DNA of 64,000 bases, from the NCBI GenBank assembly GCA_017447775.1, contig JAFSMU010000011.1, positions 1 to 64,000 of the forward strand. The letters run 5' to 3'. The notes below the pieces were generated by a model. The model did not search any database. It saw only the letters and a list, made by a program, of their open reading frames with translations, and had not been told where the DNA came from. Below are positions 25,667 to 34,164 of the stretch, piece by piece (the first letter of the stretch is position 1; every line of letters starts with the position of its first letter). The DNA comes from Clostridia bacterium. Its GTDB lineage: Bacteria > Bacillota > Clostridia > Oscillospirales > CAG-272. The translations under genes were made by a program, and so were the position numbers.

Positions 25667-27379
25667 ATGAATTTCAAAAATATATATCTTGCCGCAATAA
25701 GAGAGAGCGAAAACTGGATCGATAAAGTACCGCAAAGGTTCACGGTGCATAATCCGAAAAGCGAAATGAACGGATTTATCGTTTCGTTTCAGATGATCAA
25801 CACTTTCAGCGAAGTCGGGGGAATCCCGATAGCCGTCGCGCTGTATTTTTCCAAGGAAAGCAAATATTACAAAGACAAGAAAATACTTGAACTTATTAAA
25901 ACTTTTGCCCGCGTCGGAATAAAAAAGCTCAACGACGACGGCACGTTTGATATGCCCGAAACAAACTTCCACACAGGCGAGCAGTTCGCTCTCGCAAGGG
26001 TAAGCCGCGCGCTTCTTGTTATGAATATGTACGTAAAGGATGACAAGGACGAGCTTGAAGCAAAGGAGGCAATATGCGATATTGTGGAGAAGGTTGCCAC
26101 GGGATGCCTTAACGGCGGCTTCCACACTCCAAATCACCGCTGGGTAGAAACGGCGGGGCTTCTTCAAGCGCGCCGCGGACTGCTTGACGCGGGACGCACC
26201 GCTTTATGCGACCGTCTTCTTGATAAGGCAAACAGGTATCTTGCAGAGGGCGTTGACTGCGACGAGGACGGCGAGTGGTCGGAACGTTCGGCGGGTATGT
26301 ATAACGCGCACTGCGACGATTTCTTCCTTTCCATTTACGAAATGACCGGCAACGAGGAATACTACGACGCGGTTTACCGCAATCTTATGCTTATGCGCTA
26401 TTACATAGGCAATAATTTTGCGATGTTCACGCAGAACTCGCGCCGCGTCGACAAGGGCGAGGTCGGCTCGCGCCCGATGTTCTTCAAAGCGACGACGTAT
26501 TACGCAAACGTTTATCAGATGCAGTACGTCATCGCGGCATATCTGAAAAAGGACGCTTTGCTTGCAAGCGTCGCCGAGGAAATATTCGACCATACCGTAT
26601 CAACCGAGCAGCTCGTTTTCTTCACGCTTCATCCCGAAATGGCGGAGTGGGAATTTGAAAAGGTGCCGAATGCGATCCCGGAAACGTACGAAAAATACCA
26701 ACCGAAATCGCTTATCGTAAGAAAAAAGACGGCGGACGCGACGTATTCGTTCCTTGCGAGAAATCCCGCGTTCCTTCAAATTGAGGCGGACGACATAAAG
26801 CTTAACGTAAGGCTTTGCTCGTCGTTCTTCGCCGTGGCTCAGTTCGTGCCGGGAAAAATGACGAAAACCGAGCGCGGATATATGCTTTCAATGCGCGCGC
26901 ACGGCGAGTACAAGCTCCCGCTTGAAAATCCCGACGGCATAACGACAAAAGACTATTGGAGCATCGACTACTCGGCGAGAAAGCCGATCCAGCAGCTCGA
27001 CCTCGATATGAGCGTTGAGATAGTGTTCGTCGACGGCGGCGCCGACCTTTACGTCAAGGTTGACAACTGCCCGCACGTGCCGACAAAGCTTGAATTCTTC
27101 GTTAATCCCGGGCTCCACTGCGAGATAGGCGACGCCGTAATGACAACGACTTCCGGCGCCAACGTATTTTCAAGAGGCAGCGCCGCGAGATTTGAAAGCA
27201 TCAGCGGCAAGATAATGACGATCGACGGCCTGTTCTGCAAGCATCTTTACGCCGACGGAATGCGCGGCTCGCTCGATCCGATCAGCGACGCTTTCGTGCT
27301 TTACGCAACCGATTATTCGCCCGTTGAAAGAAAGATCTCGATAAGATTTGAAACGGCAGACGGCGCAAGAATCTATTAA
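25667..27379 (+). CDS. Uncharacterised (alpha/alpha)-toroid carbohydrate-enzyme-like protein, paralogue 1
   Basis: 570 aa, no signal peptide. The N-terminal 330 residues are helical and contain GGFHTPNHRWV (about 149-159) and VDCDEDGEWSERSAGMYN (about 196-213). The C-terminal 200 residues are beta-rich. This layout resembles heparinase- or lyase-like polysaccharide enzymes, which use Asn/His in the toroid. The same two motifs occur in the gene at 49873-51558, so the window holds two members of one family. No exact family name is claimed. Confidence 0.7.
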   Translation: MNFKNIYLAAIRESENWIDKVPQRFTVHNPKSEMNGFIVSFQMINTFSEVGGIPIAVALYFSKESKYYKDKKILELIKTFARVGIKKLNDDGTFDMPETNFHTGEQFALARVSRALLVMNMYVKDDKDELEAKEAICDIVEKVATGCLNGGFHTPNHRWVETAGLLQARRGLLDAGRTALCDRLLDKANRYLAEGVDCDEDGEWSERSAGMYNAHCDDFFLSIYEMTGNEEYYDAVYRNLMLMRYYIGNNFAMFTQNSRRVDKGEVGSRPMFFKATTYYANVYQMQYVIAAYLKKDALLASVAEEIFDHTVSTEQLVFFTLHPEMAEWEFEKVPNAIPETYEKYQPKSLIVRKKTADATYSFLARNPAFLQIEADDIKLNVRLCSSFFAVAQFVPGKMTKTERGYMLSMRAHGEYKLPLENPDGITTKDYWSIDYSARKPIQQLDLDMSVEIVFVDGGADLYVKVDNCPHVPTKLEFFVNPGLHCEIGDAVMTTTSGANVFSRGSAARFESISGKIMTIDGLFCKHLYADGMRGSLDPISDAFVLYATDYSPVERKISIRFETADGARIY

Positions 27380-27399
27380 GCGCGCAAAAACACAACATT

Positions 27400-27429
27400 A
27401 AAAAAATCCCGACAACGTCGGGATTTTTT
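27400..27429. terminator. Bidirectional intrinsic terminator
   Basis: ATCCCGAC AAC GTCGGGAT stem with A-run before and T-run after, between two convergent genes. Confidence 0.9.
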
Positions 27430-27479
27430 CATTTTATTCATTTGTATAAAACAGTGTCTGAGCGTTTTATACATTTGTA

Positions 27480-28544
27480 TTAAATTATCGTTCCGCCGCC
27501 GAGTACGACGTCCCCGTCGTAAAGCACCGCCGACTGCCCCGGGGTTATGGCGCGCTGCGGCTCATCGAACACGATCTTCACCATAGCGTCACCAATGGGG
27601 TATGCCGTTGCAGGCTGCTCTTTCTGGCGATAGCGGATCTTTGCGCGGCACCGAACGGGCGACGCGGGGACCACCCCCGATATCCAGTTGAACTCGTCGG
27701 CTTCAAGAGTATCAGAGTACAGATCCTTGTCGTCGCCGAGGACGACGGTGTTGTTTTTCGTGTCGATCGAGCAAACGTAAAGCGGGGCCGCCGCCGATAT
27801 GCCAAGCCCTTTACGCTGGCCTATCGTGTAATTTATAATGCCGCGATGGCGACCGAGAACGTTGCCCTGCTTATCCACAAAATCGCCCGGCTCGTACTTT
27901 TTGCCGGTGTTAAGCTCGATCACGCGCGCGTAATCTCCGTCGGGGACAAAGCATATATCCTGACTGTCGGGCTTGTGCGCGTTGATAAAGCCGTGTTCTT
28001 CGGCGATTTTCCGCGTTTCGCTTTTGCAAAGGCTTCCGAGCGGAAAAGCAGTGTGCGCAAGGCCTTCCTGCGTCAGCGAATAGAGAACGTAGCTTTGGTC
28101 TTTGCTTTCGTCGACGGCTTTTTTAAGCAGATACCGCTCGCCGTCGTGCTCGATCCTTGCATAATGCCCCGTTACGACCTTGTCGCACCCGAGTATCTTT
28201 GCGCGCTCGTGCAGTTTTTCAAACTTCATATATCTGTTGCAGTCGATGCACGGGTTGGGGGTGCGCCCCATCTCGTATGAATTTATGAATTTACATATAA
28301 TTTTTTCCTTAAAATCATCCGAAAAGTTGAAAACGTAATACGGCATCCCGAGCCTGTACGCGACGCTTCTCGCGTCCTCAACGTCGTCAAGAGAACAGCA
28401 CGTCTGATCGCGCGACACGCCCGCGTCCTCATTTTCGTAAAGACGCATCGTGCACCCGATGCACTCGTACCCCGCCTCTTTCATAAGATACGCCGCGACG
28501 CTCGAATCGACGCCGCCGCTCATTGCTATAAGCGCTTTTGCCAT
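27480..28544 (-). CDS. mnmA: tRNA-specific 2-thiouridylase
   Basis: 354 aa; start ATG at 28544 after GAGAGGTG (a longer frame to 28604 lacks a ribosome site and spans the promoter). PP-loop AMSGGVDSSVAAYLM, NPCIDCNRYMKF and SQDICFV (catalytic Cys pair) are present, plus the C-terminal barrel. It installs s2U at the wobble position of tRNA Lys/Glu/Gln using sulfur from a desulfurase. Monocistronic. Confidence 0.96.
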   Translation of the reverse strand: MAKALIAMSGGVDSSVAAYLMKEAGYECIGCTMRLYENEDAGVSRDQTCCSLDDVEDARSVAYRLGMPYYVFNFSDDFKEKIICKFINSYEMGRTPNPCIDCNRYMKFEKLHERAKILGCDKVVTGHYARIEHDGERYLLKKAVDESKDQSYVLYSLTQEGLAHTAFPLGSLCKSETRKIAEEHGFINAHKPDSQDICFVPDGDYARVIELNTGKKYEPGDFVDKQGNVLGRHRGIINYTIGQRKGLGISAAAPLYVCSIDTKNNTVVLGDDKDLYSDTLEADEFNWISGVVPASPVRCRAKIRYRQKEQPATAYPIGDAMVKIVFDEPQRAITPGQSAVLYDGDVVLGGGTII

Positions 28545-28569
28545 TGTGATACACCTCTCTGATGATATT

Positions 28570-28598
28570 ATTTTACATTTTTTCATCCGCATTGTCAA
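28570..28598 (-). promoter_or_regulatory. Promoter for mnmA
   Basis: Minus strand: perfect TTGACA (28593-28598), 17-nt spacer, TAAAAT (28570-28575), about 25 nt before the start. Confidence 0.8.
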
Positions 28599-28620
28599 CA
28601 TCAAAGTTCATTTGCGGCGC

Positions 28621-28670
28621 ATTTTTGCATAAAAAGCGCTATTTTTGCATAAAATACAGCGTTTTTGCAT
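28621..28670 (+). repeat. Three TTTTTGCAT repeats at exact 20-bp period
   Basis: TTTTTGCAT occurs at 28622, 28642 and 28662, two helical turns apart, followed by A-rich sequence. It lies 40-90 nt upstream of the -35 of the amino-acid ABC importer and downstream-facing from mnmA's promoter. Likely a phased regulator site or bent upstream element for the importer. Confidence 0.6.
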
Positions 28671-28709
28671 ATTTTCAGAAAAATTTTTGAATATTTTTTC
28701 AAAAACATA

Positions 28710-28738
28710 TTGACAAACGAAGAAAACGGGTGTATAAT
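28710..28738 (+). promoter_or_regulatory. Consensus promoter for the amino-acid ABC importer
   Basis: Perfect TTGACA (28710-28715), 17-nt spacer, perfect TATAAT (28733-28738), 45 nt before the start. Confidence 0.9.
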
Positions 28739-28782
28739 CGGCGCATACAAACAAAACACGAACAGACAAGAAAGGCGAAAAA

Positions 28783-29595
28783 ATGAAAATCTTAAAGAAA
28801 ATACTCATTGTAGCTCTCGCGCTTGCGCTTGCGGCGCTTGCATTCACATCATGCGGAAAAAAAGGGACGACGCTTGACGACGTCAAAAAGAGCGGTCAGC
28901 TCGTCGTTGCCACAAGTCCGGACTTTCCGCCGTTTGAAGACCTCGGAAACGGGGAGGGGAGCGTTGACGGCGTTGTCGGCATAGACGTCGACATATTCAA
29001 GATAATCGCGGAAAAGCTCGGAGTCAAGCTCGTTATAAAGTCGATGGACTTTGACGCCGTGCTTGCGGGCATATCGGCGGCGAAATACGATATAGGCGCG
29101 GCGGGCATTTCAAAAGATCCCGACCGTGCGAAGAATATGCTCTTCTCCGATCCGTACTGCTCGGCATCGCAGGTGATCGTCGTCAAGGAAGGAAGCTCCA
29201 TTTCGGGCAAAGCCGACCTTGCAGGCAAGAAAATATCAGTCCAGACAGGCACGACGGCTGAAAACCTCTGCATGAGCGCCGGATACAGCGTCAGCGCGTT
29301 TGCAAGCAATAACGACGCGCAGGCGGCGCTGACGACGGGCAAAGTCGACGCGTGGGTAATAGACGACCTCACCGCCGGCGAAATGGTAGCCAAGTACAAC
29401 GCCGAGAACACGGACAGCCTTGTGATCCTCAAAGAGGCGCTTTCAGCCGACGAATCGTATGCGTTCATCGCGTCTTTCGGGAGCGAGTCGCTCGTTGCCG
29501 AGATAAACAAGATCTTGGCGGGTATGATCGACGACGGAACGATAGAGTCGATTTTCGCAAAATACGACGCACCGTATTTCGCGCCGGAAAAATAA
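28783..29595 (+). CDS. Amino-acid ABC transporter substrate-binding lipoprotein
   Basis: 270 aa. Signal peptide with lipobox LAFTSC (Cys at about 25) anchors it outside the membrane. The SBP family 3 pattern is clear: GQLVVATSPDFPPFE, GIDVDIFKIIAEKLGVKL, FDAVLAGISAAKYDIGAAGIS, ISVQTGTTAE and VDAWVIDD. It binds a polar amino acid for the downstream permease and ATPase. Specificity (Gln, Arg, His) cannot be set by eye. A long stem-loop follows the stop. Confidence 0.93.
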   Translation: MKILKKILIVALALALAALAFTSCGKKGTTLDDVKKSGQLVVATSPDFPPFEDLGNGEGSVDGVVGIDVDIFKIIAEKLGVKLVIKSMDFDAVLAGISAAKYDIGAAGISKDPDRAKNMLFSDPYCSASQVIVVKEGSSISGKADLAGKKISVQTGTTAENLCMSAGYSVSAFASNNDAQAALTTGKVDAWVIDDLTAGEMVAKYNAENTDSLVILKEALSADESYAFIASFGSESLVAEINKILAGMIDDGTIESIFAKYDAPYFAPEK

Positions 29596-29604
29596 AACAA
29601 GCAA

Positions 29605-29663
29605 CAAGATCCTCCGATATTTCACTGCCTTACCTTTTCTGCCGAAGGTAAGGCATAATCTTG
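29605..29663 (+). promoter_or_regulatory. Intercistronic stem-loop after the binding-protein gene
   Basis: Perfect 11-bp stem TGCCTTACCTT/AAGGTAAGGCA (29626-29636 and 29645-29655) with an 8-nt loop, extended by outer arms CAAGAT/ATCTTG. There is no T-run, so it is likely a 3'-end stabiliser giving excess binding-protein mRNA over permease. Confidence 0.65.
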
Positions 29664-29679
29664 CTTAAAGGAGAAAACA

Positions 29680-30369
29680 ATGACTGCATGGCTGGATAAA
29701 CTGAACGAAACGTTCATTCAGAGCGGATACCTGAAAATGATCCCCGAGGGACTGCTCAACACCATTATTATAACGGCGGGGGCGCTTCTTATCGGCGTTG
29801 TTATCGGCACGCTTATCGCCGTTACGAAATATCTTTCCGAGGGCGTGCGCGTGCTTCGCCCGATAAGAGCGATATGCAATATTTACGTTACCGTAATTCG
29901 CGGGATACCTGTTGTCGTTCAGCTTTTGATATTTTACTTTGTCATTTTCGCGTCGTCAGACAACGGCGTGTTCGTTGCGACGATAACGTTTGGCATAAAT
30001 TCGGGCGCGTATATGGCGGAGATAATCCGCAGCGGTCTCAACGCCGTCGACGCGGGGCAAATGGAAGCGGGGCGAAGCCTCGGAATGTCGCGGCTTCAAA
30101 CGATGAGAAAGATAATACTGCCGCAGGCGATACGGTACATAATCCCCGCCGTCGGAAATGAGTTTATCGCGCTGCTCAAAGAAACGTCCGTCGCCGGTTA
30201 CGTCGCCGTTATGGACCTGACGCGCGCGGGCAATCTGATACGCAACAACACCTTTGACGCGGTGAACCCGCTGCTGGTGGTCGCGCTGATATACCTTGTG
30301 ATCGTTGTTGCTTTGGCAAAACTGATGAAATTTATAGAAAGGAGGCTGGCGACAGGTGATAAGCGTTAA
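29680..30369 (+). CDS. Amino-acid ABC transporter permease (HisM/GlnP type)
   Basis: 229 aa; AAAGGAG site. About five membrane helices. The EAA loop reads [22 protein letters not shown], starting at about residue 128, which docks the ATPase. [20 protein letters not shown] is the conserved second-helix region. The end overlaps the ATPase gene by 14 nt. Confidence 0.93.
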   Translation: MTAWLDKLNETFIQSGYLKMIPEGLLNTIIITAGALLIGVVIGTLIAVTKYLSEGVRVLRPIRAICNIYVTVIRGIPVVVQLLIFYFVIFASSDNGVFVATITFGINSGAYMAEIIRSGLNAVDAGQMEAGRSLGMSRLQTMRKIILPQAIRYIIPAVGNEFIALLKETSVAGYVAVMDLTRAGNLIRNNTFDAVNPLLVVALIYLVIVVALAKLMKFIERRLATGDKR

Positions 30370-31078
30370 AAATCTGCAAAAGAAATACAAGGGCGTTGAC
30401 GCTCTGCGCGGCATCGACGTCGAAATAAACCGCGGGGACGTTGTGTGCGTCATCGGGCCGTCAGGCTCCGGAAAATCGACTTTTTTGCGTTGTCTTAATC
30501 TGCTTGAAGTGCCGAGCGGCGGAAGCATTTTCTTCGAGGGCGCGGAACTGACGGGAAAGAAGGTCGACCTTGACAAGCACAGGCAGAAAATGGGAATGGT
30601 GTTTCAGCAGTTCAATCTGTTCCCTCACATGACGGTCATGCAAAACCTGACGTGCGCGCCGATGATGCTGAAAAAAGTGCCGCGCGAGCAGGCGGAGAAA
30701 AAGGCAATGGAGCTTCTCGGGCGCGTCGGGCTTTCCGACCGTGCGGGAGCATACCCCGCCCAGCTTTCCGGCGGGCAAAAGCAGAGAGTTGCCATTGTTC
30801 GCTCGCTGTGCATGGAGCCTGACGTTATGCTTTTCGACGAGCCGACAAGCGCGCTCGATCCCGAAATGGTCGGCGAGGTGCTCGACGTTATGAAAAAGCT
30901 TGCGGCGGAAGGGATGACGATGGTCGTCGTTACGCACGAAATGGGGTTTGCGCGCGAGGTGGCAAACCGGGTATTGTTTATCGACGAGGGCAAAATCATC
31001 GAGCAGGGCACGCCCGAGCAGATATTTGAAAATCCGCAAAGCGAGAGGCTGAAATCGTTTCTCGCAAAAGTTCTTTGA
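30356..31078 (+). CDS. Amino-acid ABC transporter ATP-binding protein (GlnQ type)
   Basis: 240 aa. Start GTG at 30356 after [21 protein letters not shown] (Walker A), [15 protein letters not shown] (signature), [12 protein letters not shown] (Walker B) and VVTHEM (switch His) are all intact. It energises uptake with the binding protein and permease just upstream. The operon ends in a terminator directly after the stop. Confidence 0.95.
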   Translation: MISVKNLQKKYKGVDALRGIDVEINRGDVVCVIGPSGSGKSTFLRCLNLLEVPSGGSIFFEGAELTGKKVDLDKHRQKMGMVFQQFNLFPHMTVMQNLTCAPMMLKKVPREQAEKKAMELLGRVGLSDRAGAYPAQLSGGQKQRVAIVRSLCMEPDVMLFDEPTSALDPEMVGEVLDVMKKLAAEGMTMVVVTHEMGFAREVANRVLFIDEGKIIEQGTPEQIFENPQSERLKSFLAKVL

Positions 31079-31084
31079 TATACG

Positions 31085-31109
31085 GCGCCGCTTGTGCGGC
31101 GCTTTTTTT
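31085..31109 (+). terminator. Intrinsic terminator
   Basis: GCGCCGC TTGT GCGGCGC stem followed by seven T, immediately after the ATPase gene. Confidence 0.92.
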
Positions 31110-31114
31110 GCCCT

Positions 31115-31143
31115 TTGGCATTTTCCCGCTTTTTGCATACAAT
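31115..31143 (+). promoter_or_regulatory. Promoter for the DUF3343/cysteine desulfurase pair
   Basis: -35 TTGGCA (31115-31120), 17-nt spacer, -10 TACAAT (31138-31143), 38 nt before the start. Confidence 0.65.
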
Positions 31144-31180
31144 ATCATAGCGGACGCGTTCCGCGAGTAAAAGAAAAGGG

Positions 31181-31396
31181 ATGATGAAAACGGATAAATA
31201 CGTCATTACCGTCGGAACAAACACCGCGGCGATGCGTGCGCAGCGGATACTTCAAAGAAACGGCGTGCGATGCGATGTCGTTCGCCGCACCGACGCGCGC
31301 GGCGGGTGTGTGTTCGGGCTTGAAATAAACAGATACGACTACGAAACGGCGATCTATATTCTCGGGCGAAACGGTATTTCAATCGGTATTTTTTAG
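31181..31396 (+). CDS. DUF3343 small protein (putative S/Se carrier-like)
   Basis: 71 aa. Two in-frame ATGs (31181, 31184) follow AAAGGG. The fold is that of the DUF3343 family, with a central Gly-Gly-Cys (RGGCVFGLEI, Cys at about 47) in place of the usual Cys-Gly turn. These proteins typically sit beside a cysteine desulfurase-like aminotransferase, as here 8 nt downstream, and may accept or deliver its sulfur (inference). Confidence 0.75.
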   Translation: MMKTDKYVITVGTNTAAMRAQRILQRNGVRCDVVRRTDARGGCVFGLEINRYDYETAIYILGRNGISIGIF

Positions 31397-31404
31397 GAGG
31401 CGAC

Positions 31405-32526
31405 ATGGTTTATCTCGACAACGCCGCGACGACGTTCCCAAAGCCGCGCACTGTACTCGGCTCAATCTTTCGATGTATGGAGGAATATGCCGGCAACCCC
31501 GGTCGCGCCGCGCACCCGATGGCAATGCGCGCGTCGGAGGCCGTATTTGAGGCGCGGGAGGAGGTTTGCTCGTTCTTCGGCGTTTCGAGTGTGGAAAACG
31601 TGATATTCACCAAAAACGCGACGGAGGCTCTGTGCCTGTGCATATTCGGTATGCTACGTCCGCGCGGGCGGATAATCACCACAGACCTTGAACACAACAG
31701 CGTGCGCCGCCCGCTTGAAGTAATGAAAAAACGTGGAGCCGCCATCGACATTGTTGGTGCGACAGGCGACGATGACGCGCTGATCCGCGATATCGAGCGG
31801 ACTATCTGCCCCGACACGCAGGCGATCGTATGCGTGCACGCATCAAACGTATGCCCGCGCGTATTGCCGATAGAAAAGATCGGCGCGCTCTGTCGCCGAC
31901 GTGGTATAATTTTCATCGTCGACGCGGCGCAAAGCGCGGGAATATACGATATCGACTTATCGAAGATCGGCGCCGACGCCGTCTGCTTTCCAGGCCACAA
32001 GGGGTTGTTCGGCCCGATGGGAACGGGCGGGGCTTGCTTTAAGGACGGGTTTGATTTTTCCCGCCTTGCCCCGCTCCTTTACGGCGGCACGGGATCGCAC
32101 TCCTCAGACGCCGACGTCGGAAGGACAGCGCCCGAATCGTTTGAGGCGGGAACGCTTGCGCTCCCGTCGATAGCGGGACTTTGCGAGGGTGTTCGGTACG
32201 TAAAGAAGATAAGCACAAAAGCGATACGCGAGCACGACGCGGCGCTGTACCGCCTTGCAAAAAACGAGCTTTTGTCGCTCGGCGCGACGATATACGGCGA
32301 CTTCGGCGAGGGGGCTGTGCTTACGTTCAATATGCCGCGCGTGTGCGGCTCGGACGTTGCAAGATCTCTCGGCGACAGGGGGATTTGCGTGCGCGCGGGG
32401 ATGCACTGCGCGCCAACGGCGCACAAGGCGCTCGGAACGGGAGGGGACGCCGTGAGGATCAGTTTTTCCCCGATGAACACCGAGCGCGACGTGCGGATAC
32501 TGATCGACGCGCTAAGTAAAATCTGA
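31405..32526 (+). CDS. Class V aminotransferase, cysteine desulfurase family
   Basis: 373 aa; AGGAGG site. PLP lysine in FPGHKGLFGPMG (about 197-208), MVYLDNAATTFPKP at the N-terminus, IVDAAQSAG for the PLP-binding Asp, and a Cys-containing loop GMHCAPTAHK (about 333-342) in the persulfide position. It probably mobilises sulfur or selenium from Cys/Sec, handing it to the DUF3343 protein encoded upstream. Confidence 0.9.
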   Translation: MVYLDNAATTFPKPRTVLGSIFRCMEEYAGNPGRAAHPMAMRASEAVFEAREEVCSFFGVSSVENVIFTKNATEALCLCIFGMLRPRGRIITTDLEHNSVRRPLEVMKKRGAAIDIVGATGDDDALIRDIERTICPDTQAIVCVHASNVCPRVLPIEKIGALCRRRGIIFIVDAAQSAGIYDIDLSKIGADAVCFPGHKGLFGPMGTGGACFKDGFDFSRLAPLLYGGTGSHSSDADVGRTAPESFEAGTLALPSIAGLCEGVRYVKKISTKAIREHDAALYRLAKNELLSLGATIYGDFGEGAVLTFNMPRVCGSDVARSLGDRGICVRAGMHCAPTAHKALGTGGDAVRISFSPMNTERDVRILIDALSKI

Positions 32527-32532
32527 CAAAGG

Positions 32533-32565
32533 AAAAAGCCTTTCCGAAAAGGAAAGGCTTTTTTT
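32533..32565 (+). terminator. Intrinsic terminator
   Basis: AAAAAGCCTTTCC GAAAA GGAAAGGCTTTTT, a 13-bp stem with seven T, just after the desulfurase gene. Confidence 0.92.
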
Positions 32566-32576
32566 CGCGCTTTTTA

Positions 32577-32605
32577 TTGATTTTTATCTATATATGTGAT
32601 ACAAT
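32577..32605 (+). promoter_or_regulatory. Promoter for rlmD
   Basis: -35 TTGATT (32577-32582), 17-nt spacer, -10 TACAAT (32600-32605), 37 nt before the start. Confidence 0.7.
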
Positions 32606-32641
32606 TATATTGATTTTCTATAATGGGGGAAGAATTCCGAA

Positions 32642-33997
32642 ATGATAAAGAAAAACGACGTTATAACTCTTGAAATAACCGACCTCACCTCCGAAGGTAT
32701 GGGCGTCGGCCGCGTTGACGGATACGTCGTTTTCGTCGCGGGCACATCCCCCGGCGACGTTGTCAGCGCGCGGATGCTGAAGGCGGACAAGTCTTTCGGA
32801 TATGCGAAAATCGAAGAGATAATTAAAAGCTCCGATATGAGAACATCGCCGGACTGCCCCGTTTTCCCGCGATGCGGCGGGTGCCTTTACAGGCACATCA
32901 AATACGAAAACGAGCGCGGGATCAAAAAAGGATGGGTAGTTGAAAACTTCCGCCGCATAGGCGGCTTTGACGTGGGGGATATCGAGATTTACTCGCCGTC
33001 ATCGCCCGACGGATACCGCAACAAAGCGCAGTACCCCGCCGAAACCCAAAAGGACGGGCGGCTTCGGTTCGGGTTTTACTCCACGCACTCTCACAGAGTC
33101 GCGCCGTGCCGCGCCTGCGCGCTTCAGCCTGATTTTTATGCCGACATCGTCGGCGCGGCGGAGGACTTTCTGAACAAATACAAGATCCCCGCATACAGCG
33201 AGGAGAGCGGCGCGGGACTTGTGCGCCATTTGTACGTGCGGCACGGAGTCGGGAGCGGAGAGGTCATGGTCGCGCTTGTGATAAACGGCGACGCGCTTCC
33301 GCATTCGGACGAATTTACAGACGCGGTGCGCGGGGCAGCCCCGGGCGTAGTTTCGGTGATGCTGATAAAAAACACCGAGAAAACAAACGTCATCCTCGGC
33401 GAAAAAAGCTCTGTTTTGTGGGGAAAAGGCGGCATAACCGACACGCTTTGCAAAATGAAATTTGATATTTCCCCGCATTCGTTTTATCAAGTCAACCACG
33501 ACGGCGCGGAGCTGCTCTACGGCCTCGCGGCAAAATACGCTTCCCTGTCGGGCGGCGAAACACTCGTCGATCTATACTGCGGCACGGGCACGATCGGGCT
33601 TTCAATGGCGAAGGACGCGGGAAAGCTTATAGGCGTTGAGATAGTGCCGTCGGCTGTCGAAAACGCGCGAGAAAACGCGAAAAATAACTGGATCGAAAAC
33701 GCGGAGTTCATTTGTGCAGACGCGGGCAAGGCGGCAAATATGCTCGCCGACAGCGGCATCCGCCCCGACGTGCTGATAGTCGATCCACCGCGAAAAGGCT
33801 GCGGCGCAGACGTTTACGACGCCATCGGAAAGATGCGCCCCGAAAGGATAGTTATGATCTCGTGCAACAGTGCGACGGGCGCAAGGGATGCACGCGCGTT
33901 TGCGGAGATAGGGTATAAACTCAAAGACATCGCGGCGGTCGATATGTTCCCAAGGACGGGGCATGTCGAATCAGTTGTAAAACTGATTCGACAATGA
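32642..33997 (+). CDS. rlmD: 23S rRNA (uracil-C5)-methyltransferase RlmD/RlmCD family
   Basis: 451 aa. N-terminal TRAM domain, 4Fe-4S cysteines in CPVFPRCGGC, SAM site DLYCGTGTIGLSMA, VDPPRKGC, and catalytic Cys in MISCNSATGARD (C about 409). It methylates U1939 and/or U747 of 23S rRNA. The normal end DMFPRTGHVESVV is present, but the last codons (KLIRQ) lie in the right arm of a perfect inverted repeat, so the native C-terminus seems to have been replaced by an insertion. The function should be intact. Confidence 0.93.
   Translation: MIKKNDVITLEITDLTSEGMGVGRVDGYVVFVAGTSPGDVVSARMLKADKSFGYAKIEEIIKSSDMRTSPDCPVFPRCGGCLYRHIKYENERGIKKGWVVENFRRIGGFDVGDIEIYSPSSPDGYRNKAQYPAETQKDGRLRFGFYSTHSHRVAPCRACALQPDFYADIVGAAEDFLNKYKIPAYSEESGAGLVRHLYVRHGVGSGEVMVALVINGDALPHSDEFTDAVRGAAPGVVSVMLIKNTEKTNVILGEKSSVLWGKGGITDTLCKMKFDISPHSFYQVNHDGAELLYGLAAKYASLSGGETLVDLYCGTGTIGLSMAKDAGKLIGVEIVPSAVENARENAKNNWIENAEFICADAGKAANMLADSGIRPDVLIVDPPRKGCGADVYDAIGKMRPERIVMISCNSATGARDARAFAEIGYKLKDIAAVDMFPRTGHVESVVKLIRQ
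33964..33993. repeat. Perfect 13-bp inverted repeat at the 3' end of rlmD
   Basis: TGTCGAATCAGTT (33964-33976), loop GTAA, AACTGATTCGACA (33981-33993). It covers codons for the last dozen residues of RlmD. No T-run follows, so it is not a terminator. The left arm recurs without its partner in the first tail remnant (35158-35171 share 14 nt). Confidence 0.85.
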
Positions 33998-34145
33998 ATT
34001 GCGCCTGTCGGCGCGCGAATTGCCTTATGGCATGAATTGACCATCGGTCATGAATTGCCCCGCGGGGCATAAGACGCAATTCAATTCACGGAGCGCAGCG
34101 AAAAATCACGCGCGTAGCGCAAATCATGACGCGCAGCGTCAATTC
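33995..34145. repeat. Mosaic of mini-hairpins with CATGAATTG-type linkers
   Basis: From left to right: GCGCC TGTC GGCGC, GCC TTAT GGC, GACC ATC GGTC and GCCCC GC GGGGC, each separated by (CAT)GAATTG. Then the orientation inverts (CAATTCAATTC) and GCGC GTA GCGC and GACGC GCA GCGTC follow with AATC/AATTC linkers. Stem sequences differ from unit to unit but always pair. It lies directly before an S23/four-helix-bundle gene. I have seen similar arrays in clostridial genomes; no function is established. Confidence 0.8.
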
Positions 34146-34164
34146 ATTCAAAGGGAGAGAAGCT

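Noticed and set aside
28621..28670. ArgR (ARG box) operators
   Set aside because: The TTTTTGCAT units are direct, not palindromic, repeats and lack the TGAAT/ATTCA symmetry.
33995..34145. CRISPR-like array
   Set aside because: The repeated parts are 7-10 nt linkers with palindromic, length-variable inserts and an orientation switch; no 25-35 nt identical repeats or spacers and no cas genes.
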